A stretch of 64,000 nucleotides of DNA from Lysobacter lycopersici. Lineage in GTDB: Bacteria > Pseudomonadota > Gammaproteobacteria > Xanthomonadales > Xanthomonadaceae. Position numbers and translations under genes: made by a program. Below the pieces are notes generated by a model. It was not told the origin of the DNA, made no database searches, and saw nothing but the letters and a program-made list of their open reading frames with translations. Below, piece after piece: positions 18,320 to 24,862 of the stretch. Numbering within the stretch: the first letter of the stretch is position 1; the number at the start of each line of letters is the position of its first letter. Location of the stretch: the NCBI RefSeq assembly GCF_007556775.1, contig NZ_CP041742.1:868001-932000 (forward strand), written 5' to 3'.

Positions 18320-19582
18320 TCAGGCCTCCAGCAACCCGGGCAGGTAGGAATCGCCGCGATAACCCGGTTTCGCCATCAGCAGGTGCGCGACGCCGATCGT
18401 GCGTTCGAGGAAGCCGCCTTCGCAGTACGCGAGGTAGAACTCCCACATGCGCAGGAAGCGTTCGTCGAAGCCCTGCGCGCGGATCGCCCCGCGGTTCGCG
18501 AGGAAGCGCCGGCGCCAGTCGCGCAAGGTGCGCGCGTAGGACGGACCGAAATCCTCCAGGTGCACCAGCGCGAGGTCGGTGCTGCGGCTCTTCGCCGCGA
18601 GCATCGCCGCGATCGAGGGAATGAACGAGCCCGGGAACACGTGGCGCTTGATGAAATCGACCGTGCGCAGCGCCTGCTCGTAGCGATGGTCCTCGATGGT
18701 GATGGCCTGCACCAATGCCAGCCCGTCCGGCCTGAGCAGCCGGCCGAGGGTGGCGAAGTAGGCATCGAGGTATTCCGCCCCGATCGCCTCGACCATCTCG
18801 ATAGACACCAGCTTGTCGTATTCGCCACGCAGGTCGCGGTAGTCGGAGAGCAGCACCGTCACCCGCCCCTGCAACCCGGCCTCGGCGACGCGCCGCGAGG
18901 CCAGCGCGTGCTGTTCCCTCGAAATGGTGGTGGTGGTCACCCGGCAGCCGCGGGTCCGGGCGGCGTGGAGGGCGAAGCCGCCCCAACCGGTGCCGATCTC
19001 GACCACATGGTCGTCGGCACCGATTCGCAGCTTGTCGCAGATGCGATCGAGCTTGCGTTGCGAGGCGCCTTCGAGCGTATCGCCGTCACCGGCGTACAAC
19101 GCCGAGGAATACATCATGTCTTCGGACAGGAACAGGCGGAAGAACGGATTGCCGAGGTCGTAGTGCTCGGCGATGTTGCGGCGCGCCCCGTCGCGGGTAT
19201 TGCGGCGCAGCGCGTGCAGCGCGCGCATCGCCAGGCCGCCTAGCCGAGCCGGTCCGCGTTCCATCGCATCGAGCAGGCCGCGGTTGCGCACCAACAATTG
19301 CACCAGTCCCACCAGGTCGCTGCAGTCCCAGGCGCCGTCCATGTACGCTTCGGCCGCGCCGACGCTGCCGTTGCGGGCCAGCGCGCGATAGAAGCCGGGG
19401 CCGTGCACCGCCAGCCGTGGAACCTCGATCGGCCCGGGCTCGCCGATGCGGTGCGTGCCGAGCGCATCGGACAATTCGACGCCACCGCCGCGCAATGCGT
19501 CGAGTCGACGCAGCAGGCGCGCGCGCAGGAAGCGGTCGAGCGTGCCGTAGCCGGCGGCGGGGGCGTGCGCGATGCTGTTCAT
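18320..19582 (-). CDS. cfa: Cyclopropane-fatty-acyl-phospholipid synthase
   Basis: CFA synthase transfers a methylene group from SAM to the cis double bond of phospholipid acyl chains. The 420-residue protein has an N-terminal lipid-binding domain (about 30-120), then the catalytic core: RRNIAEHYDLGNPFFRLFL, the SAM loop VVEIGTGWGGFALHAA, KLVSIEMVEAIG, FIKRHVFPGSFIPS and LRMWEFYLAYCEGGF. Length and motifs agree with Cfa. It lies between DUF1365 (4-base overlap) and DUF2878 (1-base gap). Proteins of this type are established members of the RpoE-ChrR regulon in Rhodobacter. Confidence 0.94.
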   Translation of the reverse strand: MNSIAHAPAAGYGTLDRFLRARLLRRLDALRGGGVELSDALGTHRIGEPGPIEVPRLAVHGPGFYRALARNGSVGAAEAYMDGAWDCSDLVGLVQLLVRNRGLLDAMERGPARLGGLAMRALHALRRNTRDGARRNIAEHYDLGNPFFRLFLSEDMMYSSALYAGDGDTLEGASQRKLDRICDKLRIGADDHVVEIGTGWGGFALHAARTRGCRVTTTTISREQHALASRRVAEAGLQGRVTVLLSDYRDLRGEYDKLVSIEMVEAIGAEYLDAYFATLGRLLRPDGLALVQAITIEDHRYEQALRTVDFIKRHVFPGSFIPSIAAMLAAKSRSTDLALVHLEDFGPSYARTLRDWRRRFLANRGAIRAQGFDERFLRMWEFYLAYCEGGFLERTIGVAHLLMAKPGYRGDSYLPGLLEA

Positions 19583-20349
19583 CGCCGGGTCTCCGGTTTC
19601 GAAGGATGGTCGTGGACCGGCGTGCGCTTCAGCCACAGCCGCAGCGCCTGCCAGTGGATGCCGGCGATCACCTGCGCGGTCATCAGCGGATAGCGCCACA
19701 GCACGCGTGCAAGGTTCGGCCCGTCCAGTGGGCGCCGCTCCAGCGCGAGGGTCGCATCGAACTCGCGCCTGTCGCCGTCGAACACGCCCATGTGCACGCG
19801 CAGGTCCTCGCCCGGCGCGGTGAACGACCATGCATAGCGCCGGTCCAGCGGCAGGAACGGCGAGACGTGGAACGCCTTGTCGAAGCTCCATTGCAACGCC
19901 CTGCCCCGCGCCTGCGCGCGCGCCAGCGGCAGCACGTAGGCGTGTCGTTCCTTCCACGGCGTGTTGGTGATCTCGGCGACGATGCTGTGCAGCGCGCCCG
20001 CGGCATCGTGGCAGTAGTAGAAGGCGACCGGATTGAAGCCGTAGCCGGCGTAGCGCAGGTGCGCCAGCAGGCGCACCGGCCCGCGCGGGCGCTCGCCGGT
20101 TGCGCCTTCGATGCGGTCGCGCACCGCCTCGGCCAGAGGCTGCGCCGGATCGCCGAGGAAATCGCCACGGCGGAACTCGGCGAGGTTGCGGCTTTCCCGC
20201 GACCACAGCCAGCGCCCGCGGAACGCCTCGTCGACTTCATCGAGGTCGAGGTACAGCTGGGCCATGCGGTATTCGAACGCGTGTTCGCGCGGCGCATGCC
20301 GGCGATGGCGCACGCGGCCCTCGTAGATCGCGCTGGCCAGCGCGCTCAT
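19579..20349 (-). CDS. DUF1365 family protein
   Basis: This 256-residue soluble protein of the DUF1365 family shows the signatures YEGRVRHRRHAPREHAFEYRMAQ-like N-terminus (arginine and histidine rich), RLLAHLRYAGYGFNPVAFYYC, EITNTPWKERHAYVL, FHVSPFLPLDRRYAW and a C-terminal WRYPLMTAQVIAGIHWQALRLWLK. The family almost always neighbours an FAD-dependent oxidoreductase and a CFA synthase, exactly as here, with 4-base overlaps on both sides. No biochemical function is assigned with certainty. A part in acyl-chain modification is likely from context. Confidence 0.9.
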   Translation of the reverse strand: MSALASAIYEGRVRHRRHAPREHAFEYRMAQLYLDLDEVDEAFRGRWLWSRESRNLAEFRRGDFLGDPAQPLAEAVRDRIEGATGERPRGPVRLLAHLRYAGYGFNPVAFYYCHDAAGALHSIVAEITNTPWKERHAYVLPLARAQARGRALQWSFDKAFHVSPFLPLDRRYAWSFTAPGEDLRVHMGVFDGDRREFDATLALERRPLDGPNLARVLWRYPLMTAQVIAGIHWQALRLWLKRTPVHDHPSKPETRR

Positions 20350-21620
20350 GCCGCGGCTTCCGACAGCAGGCCCGCACGCGGCCATTCGACCCCGAGCGCG
20401 TTCGCGACCTCCACGCCGCTGCGCATGCCGTCTTCGTGGAAACCCCAGCCCCAGTACGCGCCTGCGAACCAGGTGCGGTTGGCGCCCTGGATCTCGCGCT
20501 TGCGCGCCTGCGCGGCGACCGCGGCGTGGTCGTGGACCGGATGCCGGTATTCGCGGCGCGCGAGGATCCGCGCCGGGTCGATGTCGCGCGTGCGGTTGAG
20601 CGTGACCACCAGCGGCGTGTCGCCCGGCAAGCCCTGGAGCAGGTTCATGCAGTAGCTGACCGTGCAGGCCTGCGCAGGATCGGCCGGCACCCACGCATTC
20701 CATGCCGCCCATGCCTTGCGCATCCGCGGCAGCAACCGCGCATCGGTGTGCAGCACGGCCTCGTTGGCCTGGTAGCGGATCGCGCCCAGGATGTCGCGCT
20801 CGCGATCGCCGGCATCTTCGAGCAGCGCGAGCGCCTGGTCGGAATGGCACGCCAGCACCACCTGGTCGAAGCGTTCGCTGCCCTCATCGCAACGTACGAT
20901 GGCTGCGTGCGCGTTGCGTACCACGCCGCGCACCGGGGTGGAGAGGCGCTTGCGCAACTTCCAGCGCGCGGCCAGCGCCTCCACGTAGCGGCGCGAACCG
21001 CCACGCACCACCCGCCACTGCGGCCGGCCGGCCACCTGCAGCATCTGGTGGTTGGCCATGAAGCGGACCAGGTACCGCGCCGGGAATTCGAGGATCGCGG
21101 CCGCCGGCGACGACCACAACGCGCTCGCCATCGGCACCAGGTGCAGGTCGCGGAACGCCGAGCCATAACGGCCGGCGGCGAGGTATTCGCCGAGCGTGGG
21201 GCCGGGGGCCTCGCCCTCCAGCAAAGCCGGCGCATCACGGTAGAAGCGCGCGAGGTCGCGCAGCATGCCCCAGAAGCGCGGCGAGGCGAGGTTGCGGCGC
21301 TGGCAGAACAGGGCGTCGAGGGACGTCGCGTTGTATTCCAGCCCGCTTGCTGCGTCCTGCACCGAGAAACTCATGGTGGTCTGCTGCGACTCGACGCCGA
21401 GTTCGTCGAACATCCGCGTCAGCAGCGGGTAATGCGCCGGGTTGTGGACGATGAAACCGGTATCGACGTCCAGGGCGCGGCCGTCGAGTTCGATGCGGTG
21501 GGTATCGGCGTGTCCGCCGAGGTAGTCATTCGCTTCGTACAACACCACTTCATGCCGGCGCGACAACAGCCACGCCGCGGACAAGCCGCCGATGCCGCTG
21601 CCGACCACCGCGATCCGCAT
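20346..21620 (-). CDS. FAD/NAD(P)-binding amine-oxidase-like oxidoreductase
   Basis: This 424-residue protein begins with a dinucleotide-binding motif MRIAVVGSGIGGLSAAWLL and ends its FAD domain with WFAGAYWGWGFHEDGMRSGVEVANAL, the amine-oxidase/phytoene-desaturase-like architecture. HSDQALALLED and NEAVLHTDARLLP are typical of the subgroup encoded next to DUF1365 and cfa. The probable substrate is an unsaturated or methylated fatty acyl chain rather than an amine. It starts one base after the desaturase stop and overlaps DUF1365 by 4 bases. Confidence 0.88.
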   Translation of the reverse strand: MRIAVVGSGIGGLSAAWLLSRRHEVVLYEANDYLGGHADTHRIELDGRALDVDTGFIVHNPAHYPLLTRMFDELGVESQQTTMSFSVQDAASGLEYNATSLDALFCQRRNLASPRFWGMLRDLARFYRDAPALLEGEAPGPTLGEYLAAGRYGSAFRDLHLVPMASALWSSPAAAILEFPARYLVRFMANHQMLQVAGRPQWRVVRGGSRRYVEALAARWKLRKRLSTPVRGVVRNAHAAIVRCDEGSERFDQVVLACHSDQALALLEDAGDRERDILGAIRYQANEAVLHTDARLLPRMRKAWAAWNAWVPADPAQACTVSYCMNLLQGLPGDTPLVVTLNRTRDIDPARILARREYRHPVHDHAAVAAQARKREIQGANRTWFAGAYWGWGFHEDGMRSGVEVANALGVEWPRAGLLSEAAA

Positions 21621-21621
21621 G

Positions 21622-22578
21622 TCAGCGCCCCGCCTTGTCCAGCACCCACGCCGGCACCGGCTTGAGGTCGCGCACCAGGCCCATCGCCTGCATGCCCCGC
21701 AGGCCATACCAGGTGAGGTCGATTTCCCACCAACGGAAACCCTGGCGCGCGCTGCCCGGGAAGAAATGATGGTTGTTGTGCCAGCCCTCGCCGAAGGTGA
21801 TCAGCGCGAGCAGCCAGTTGTTGCGACTGTCGTCGCGGGTGGCGTAGCGCCGGCGTCCCCAGCGGTGCGCCAGCGAATTGATCGTCACCGTCGCATGGAA
21901 CAGCACCACCGTGGACACGAGGAATCCCCATACCAGCAGTTGCGGTCCGCTGGTGCCCAGTGCCGGCGCCCAGCGCTGCAGCGCCGCGCCCAGCGCGTAC
22001 AGCGACACCGCCAGCGCGACCGGGACCGCGGTGTCGTAGCGGTCGAGCCAGCGCAGTTCGGGGAACGCGAGCAGGTCGCCGATGCGCGAGGGATCGGTGC
22101 GGAAGCCGGCGCGGGTGAGGAACCAGCCGACATGGCTGCGCCAGAAGCCCTTGCGCGGGGTATGCGGATCCTGCGGCGTGTCGGCGTGCACGTGGTGGTG
22201 CCGATGGTGGGCGGCCCACCACAACGGCCCGCGCTGCACCGACGCCGAACCGAGGACGGCGAACGCGAACTGCACCGGGCGCGAAGTGCGGAAGCTGCGA
22301 TGCGAGAAATAGCGGTGGTAGAAGCCGGTGATCGCGAACATGCGCGCGGTGTACAGGCCTGCGGCGATCCACAGCGCGGTGGCGGACACGCCGACCCAGG
22401 CCACGGCGAGGCAGGCGATGTGCATGCCGATGAAGGGCGCGGCGCGCAGCCAGTCGATGCGTTCTTCGTCCGCCGGGCCCGTACGCCGGTCGCCGGCGCT
22501 GGTATCGAACCAGGATCGCAACGCGGCGCTCCGCGCGGGACGATCCGGGGATCCACCCGAGCCCTGCCTGGCGTTCAT
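21622..22578 (-). CDS. Membrane fatty-acid (acyl-CoA / acyl-phospholipid) desaturase
   Basis: This 318-residue di-iron desaturase introduces a double bond into acyl chains using oxygen. The three histidine boxes are complete: HRYFSH, HRHHHVH and HNNHH (in GEGWHNNHHFFPGS). Four hydrophobic segments surround them. The start is set at ATG 22578, which has GGAA six bases upstream and leaves about 19 bases after the predicted promoter; ATG at 22584 and 22596 are also in frame, and a TTG at 22623 would sit within the promoter motif. It is the first gene after chrR in the cluster and has its own ECF-type promoter motif. Confidence 0.9.
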   Translation of the reverse strand: MNARQGSGGSPDRPARSAALRSWFDTSAGDRRTGPADEERIDWLRAAPFIGMHIACLAVAWVGVSATALWIAAGLYTARMFAITGFYHRYFSHRSFRTSRPVQFAFAVLGSASVQRGPLWWAAHHRHHHVHADTPQDPHTPRKGFWRSHVGWFLTRAGFRTDPSRIGDLLAFPELRWLDRYDTAVPVALAVSLYALGAALQRWAPALGTSGPQLLVWGFLVSTVVLFHATVTINSLAHRWGRRRYATRDDSRNNWLLALITFGEGWHNNHHFFPGSARQGFRWWEIDLTWYGLRGMQAMGLVRDLKPVPAWVLDKAGR

Positions 22579-22603
22579 CCGCATTTCCGTTCGCATGCGG
22601 ATG

Positions 22604-22631
22604 CATACGCGCGTGCGCGGCAAACGGATGC
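22604..22631 (-). promoter_or_regulatory. Putative ECF (RpoE-ChrR type) promoter upstream of the desaturase gene
   Basis: Reading the minus strand, GCATCC (22631-22626) is followed after exactly 16 bases by CGTATG (22609-22604). The same two hexamers with the same spacing lie upstream of the ECF sigma gene. ECF11-type promoters are described with a -35 resembling TGATCC and a -10 containing CGTA, which fits. Transcription would start near 22597, a short distance before the desaturase ATG. Confidence 0.6.
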
Positions 22632-22638
22632 AGCGGCT

Positions 22639-23313
22639 TCAGATCCCGAAGACGGGTTGCAACGCGCGGGCCAGCCAACCCGGGAACCGCAGTGGCGCGT
22701 CCAGCGCGGCGACGCAGACGCAGGCGGCCCCGGGCAGGATCACCGGCTGGTGCTCGATGTCGGCATCGAGGTCGGCGACGTCGCCGGCGGCGAAGCAACC
22801 GAGCGAATCCTGGTAGGCGCCGCGCAGGATCTGGGTGATTTCGCCGCCGCCGTGGCCGTGCACCGGCATGCGCTTGCCTGGCGCGATGCGCAACATCAGC
22901 AAGGTGCCGCCGCTGGGCCCGCGCACGCGGATGAAATGCCGGCCCGGCCCCATCCAGCGCCAGCGCAATCCGCTGTACTTGCTGCCGAAATACGGATGCA
23001 GTGGCGTGGGCAGGCGATCTGGATCGGGCTCCGAAGCGGCTTCCCGCCACGGCGTCGTCGCGGCGGCGGCAGGCTCGCGGTCGAGGCGCTCCAGCATGTC
23101 CGCGCGCAGGCGTTCGCATTGCGCCTCGGCCGCGGCATGCACATGCTGGTGCTCCAGCAGCAGGCCGCCGATCCGTTCCGCGCGCGCGACCGCGCGCCGG
23201 CACTCACCGCATGCCTCCAGGTGGATGGCGACGATGGCCGCGGCTTCCGGCGCGATGGCGCCGGCCGCATGGGCGAGCACGGTGGCCGGATCGAGGTGGT
23301 GGCGCGGGTTCAT
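22639..23313 (-). CDS. chrR: ChrR-type zinc anti-sigma factor (ZAS domain plus cupin)
   Basis: This 224-residue protein keeps the sigma factor inactive until singlet oxygen or organic hydroperoxides are present. The N-terminal ZAS domain has zinc ligands H6, H31, C35 and C38, the same numbering as Rhodobacter ChrR. The C-terminal cupin domain keeps H152, H154, E158 and H188 (PVHGHGGGEITQ, IEHQP) and the CVC pair C198 and C200. All known metal ligands are present, so the switch should be functional. It overlaps the sigma gene by 4 bases, the usual coupling for sigma and anti-sigma pairs. The gap to the desaturase gene is 60 bases. Confidence 0.94.
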   Translation of the reverse strand: MNPRHHLDPATVLAHAAGAIAPEAAAIVAIHLEACGECRRAVARAERIGGLLLEHQHVHAAAEAQCERLRADMLERLDREPAAAATTPWREAASEPDPDRLPTPLHPYFGSKYSGLRWRWMGPGRHFIRVRGPSGGTLLMLRIAPGKRMPVHGHGGGEITQILRGAYQDSLGCFAAGDVADLDADIEHQPVILPGAACVCVAALDAPLRFPGWLARALQPVFGI

Positions 23314-23936
23314 GCTTGTCCCCCCAGTTCGCCCTGCAGGCGCAGGAAGGCCCTGCGCAGGTGGGATTTCACCGTTCCTAGCGGCATTCCGAGTTCGGAT
23401 GCGATTTCCTGGTGGCTCTTGGCTTCGAAATACGACATCCGAAGCAAGCGCGCCTGCACCGGCGGCAAGGCGTCGATGCGGCGTTGCAGTTGCACGTGCT
23501 CGGCGTAGTCCTCGGCCGCGCTTCCTTCGTGCCCGGCTTGCAGGTCGGCTTCCCGTTCCGCCTCGCGGTCGCGCGCATGCCAGCTTTCGCGGCGGACCCG
23601 GTCGATATGCAGGTTGCGGGCGATGCGGAACAGCCATGTGCTCACCGCGCTGCGGGCGGGATCGTAGGCCGCCGCGTGCTGCCACAGCCGCAGCAGGGAT
23701 TCCTGCGCCAGTTCCTCGGCCACTGCCTCGACCGAGCCCATGCCGCGAAGGTAGAGGCAGACCCGCGGCATGAAGTGGTGGTAGATGCGCATGAAGCAAT
23801 CACGGTCGCGCCGGCGCGCCACCGCGGCCATCTCCGATGACCAGTCCTTCGATTCCCTGGCGGGCATACCCATGGTCGACATGCGCCTGGCCGCCTCGAA
23901 CGGCGACGGATCCTCCGGTTTGCAGCTTGCGGCCAT
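23310..23936 (-). CDS. rpoE: ECF RNA polymerase sigma factor, ECF11 / RpoE-ChrR type
   Basis: This extracytoplasmic-function sigma factor has region 2 (FMRIYHHFMPRVCLYLRG, ELAQESLLRLWQ, STWLFRIARNLHIDRVRR) and region 4 (LPPVQARLLRMSYFEAKSHQEIASELGMPLGTVKSHLRRA), joined by a long charged linker. It lacks other domains. It is the partner of ChrR, encoded next with a 4-base overlap. The start is placed at ATG 23936 (208 residues), about 25 bases after the predicted start of transcription; a TTG at 23951 and an ATG at 23882 are possible. It probably activates its own promoter and the rest of the cluster when ChrR releases it. Confidence 0.93.
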   Translation of the reverse strand: MAASCKPEDPSPFEAARRMSTMGMPARESKDWSSEMAAVARRRDRDCFMRIYHHFMPRVCLYLRGMGSVEAVAEELAQESLLRLWQHAAAYDPARSAVSTWLFRIARNLHIDRVRRESWHARDREAEREADLQAGHEGSAAEDYAEHVQLQRRIDALPPVQARLLRMSYFEAKSHQEIASELGMPLGTVKSHLRRAFLRLQGELGGQA

Positions 23937-23967
23937 CCTACATTCCACCAACGGGCAACGATGTACG

Positions 23968-23995
23968 CATACGCACGGACGCGGCGCATGGATGC
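23968..23995 (-). promoter_or_regulatory. Putative autoregulated ECF promoter of rpoE-chrR
   Basis: On the minus strand GCATCC (23995-23990), a 16-base spacer and CGTATG (23973-23968) repeat the motif found before the desaturase gene. The bases after CGTATG differ between the two sites, while the hexamers and spacing do not. RpoE-ChrR operons are known to be self-activated, so this is the expected place for such a site. Transcription would begin near 23961. Confidence 0.62.
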
Positions 23996-24094
23996 GGCCG
24001 GCAAAAAAGAAAATCGGCGCGAGGCCGGTTTCGAAGAGTGGCGCGCCCGCCCTAAGGCCATGCCTGAGGGCAGGATCGACGGGCCGACGGACGC

Positions 24095-24121
24095 AAAAAG
24101 CCAGCTCGAAGAGCTGGCTTT
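24095..24121 (-). terminator. Terminator of the tRNA operon
   Basis: The perfect 11-bp stem AAAGCCAGCTC / GAGCTGGCTTT (24097-24107 with 24111-24121) closes on a GAA loop. Read on the minus strand it follows the tRNA-Arg gene by nine bases and runs into TTTTTG. It should end the Ser-Ala-Arg transcript before the rpoE gene. Confidence 0.88.
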
Positions 24122-24129
24122 AGCGAGAG

Positions 24130-24206
24130 TGGCGCGCCCGGAGAGATTCGAACTCCCGACCCCCAAGTTCGTAGCCTGGTGCTCTATCCAACTGAGCTAC
24201 GGGCGC
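24130..24206 (-). tRNA. tRNA-Arg (anticodon ACG)
   Basis: This 77-base cloverleaf begins GCGCCCG and its acceptor pairs with CGGGCGC, then G73 and an encoded CCA. The D arm reads GCTCAGTTGGATAGAGC, the anticodon stem-loop is CCAGG-CTACGAA-CTTGG, and the T arm is GGGAG-TTCGAAT-CTCTC. The anticodon ACG (read as ICG after deamination) decodes CGN arginine codons. It is the last gene of a three-tRNA cluster. Confidence 0.97.
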
Positions 24207-24225
24207 GCATGAAACGTTTGAATCG

Positions 24226-24301
<76 letters not shown>

Positions 24302-24370
24302 ACGAGGCCGCGAATTATACGGACGCACCAGAAGCAGTGCCAGCGTCCTAACGACGAAACAACGAAAAAC

Positions 24371-24463
24371 TGGCGGAGACTGAGGGATTCGAACCCTCGA
24401 TGGAGCTTTTGACCCCATACTCCCTTAGCAGGGGAGCCCCTTCGGCCTCTCGGGCAAGTCTCC
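24371..24463 (-). tRNA. tRNA-Ser (anticodon GCT)
   Basis: This 93-base class II tRNA starts GGAGACT, pairs with AGTCTCC, then G73 and an encoded CCA. The anticodon arm CTCCC-CTGCTAA-GGGAG gives GCT, reading AGC/AGT. The long variable arm (TATGGGGTCAAAAGCTCCATC) is typical of serine tRNAs. It is the first of the three tRNAs downstream of csrA. Confidence 0.97.
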
Positions 24464-24514
24464 GTGACGCATACCGCTGCTGTGGCCCTGCGGCAGGCGC
24501 GGAAGGATACCGGC

Positions 24515-24733
24515 TCACTCCGACTGCGGCAAATCCGGGGATTCGTCAGATGCGGACGATCCCGATTCGCCCTCGCGGTGGATGCGCTGGTAGATCTCCT
24601 CGCGATGCACGGCGACATCCTTCGGCGCGGTGATGCCTACGCGCACCTGGTTGCCCTTCACGCCGAGCACGGTGACGGTGACCGAGTCGCCGATCATGAG
24701 CGTCTCGCCGACGCGTCGGGTAAGGATCAACAT
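24515..24733 (-). CDS. csrA: Carbon storage regulator CsrA (RsmA)
   Basis: CsrA is a small dimeric RNA-binding protein that recognises GGA motifs in mRNA leaders and represses or activates translation of genes for motility, biofilm and carbon use. The 72-residue protein has the family core [29 protein letters not shown]-type start, R44-region [10 protein letters not shown] and a short acidic, Ser-rich tail. The order alaS-csrA-tRNA-Ser is conserved in many gammaproteobacteria. Its own leader contains four GGA motifs, including two in an 18-bp tandem repeat, so autoregulation is likely. Confidence 0.98.
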   Translation of the reverse strand: MLILTRRVGETLMIGDSVTVTVLGVKGNQVRVGITAPKDVAVHREEIYQRIHREGESGSSASDESPDLPQSE

Positions 24734-24734
24734 C

Positions 24735-24770
24735 TGGCAACTCCCATGCCGGTGGCCACTCCCGTGCCGG
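24735..24770 (-). promoter_or_regulatory. 18-bp tandem repeat with GGGA cores in the csrA leader
   Basis: On the minus strand two adjacent units, CCGGCACGGGAGTGGCCA (24770-24753) and CCGGCATGGGAGTTGCCA (24752-24735), match at 16 of 18 positions. The second unit supplies the GGGAG Shine-Dalgarno sequence of csrA. Each has a GGGA with partly complementary flanks (GGCA/TGCC in the second), like a CsrA-binding hairpin. Binding here would block ribosome access, so this looks like an autoregulatory site. Confidence 0.55.
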
Positions 24771-24817
24771 GACGCATCCAGGCGACGAATCCCACATCTT
24801 CTTTACAAACGTGAACG

Positions 24818-24847
24818 ATCATAGCGAGCGACCAATGCCCGCGGCAA
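24818..24847 (-). promoter_or_regulatory. Predicted sigma-70 promoter of csrA
   Basis: On the minus strand TTGCCG (24847-24842) and TATGAT (24823-24818) are spaced by 18 bases. A start near 24811 would give a leader of about 78 bases that contains four GGA motifs and the tandem repeat before the csrA ATG. Confidence 0.55.
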
Positions 24848-24862
24848 CGGGCCATTAGTTGG

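Noticed and set aside
22579-22623. Longer desaturase starting at TTG 22623 or ATG 22596
   Set aside because: The TTG lies within the promoter motif, and ATG 22596 would fall at the predicted transcription start. ATG 22578 has a purine-rich site six bases upstream.
23937-23951. TTG start that would lengthen the ECF sigma factor by five codons
   Set aside because: The codon lies only about ten bases after the predicted start of transcription and has no SD; ATG at 23936 is better placed.
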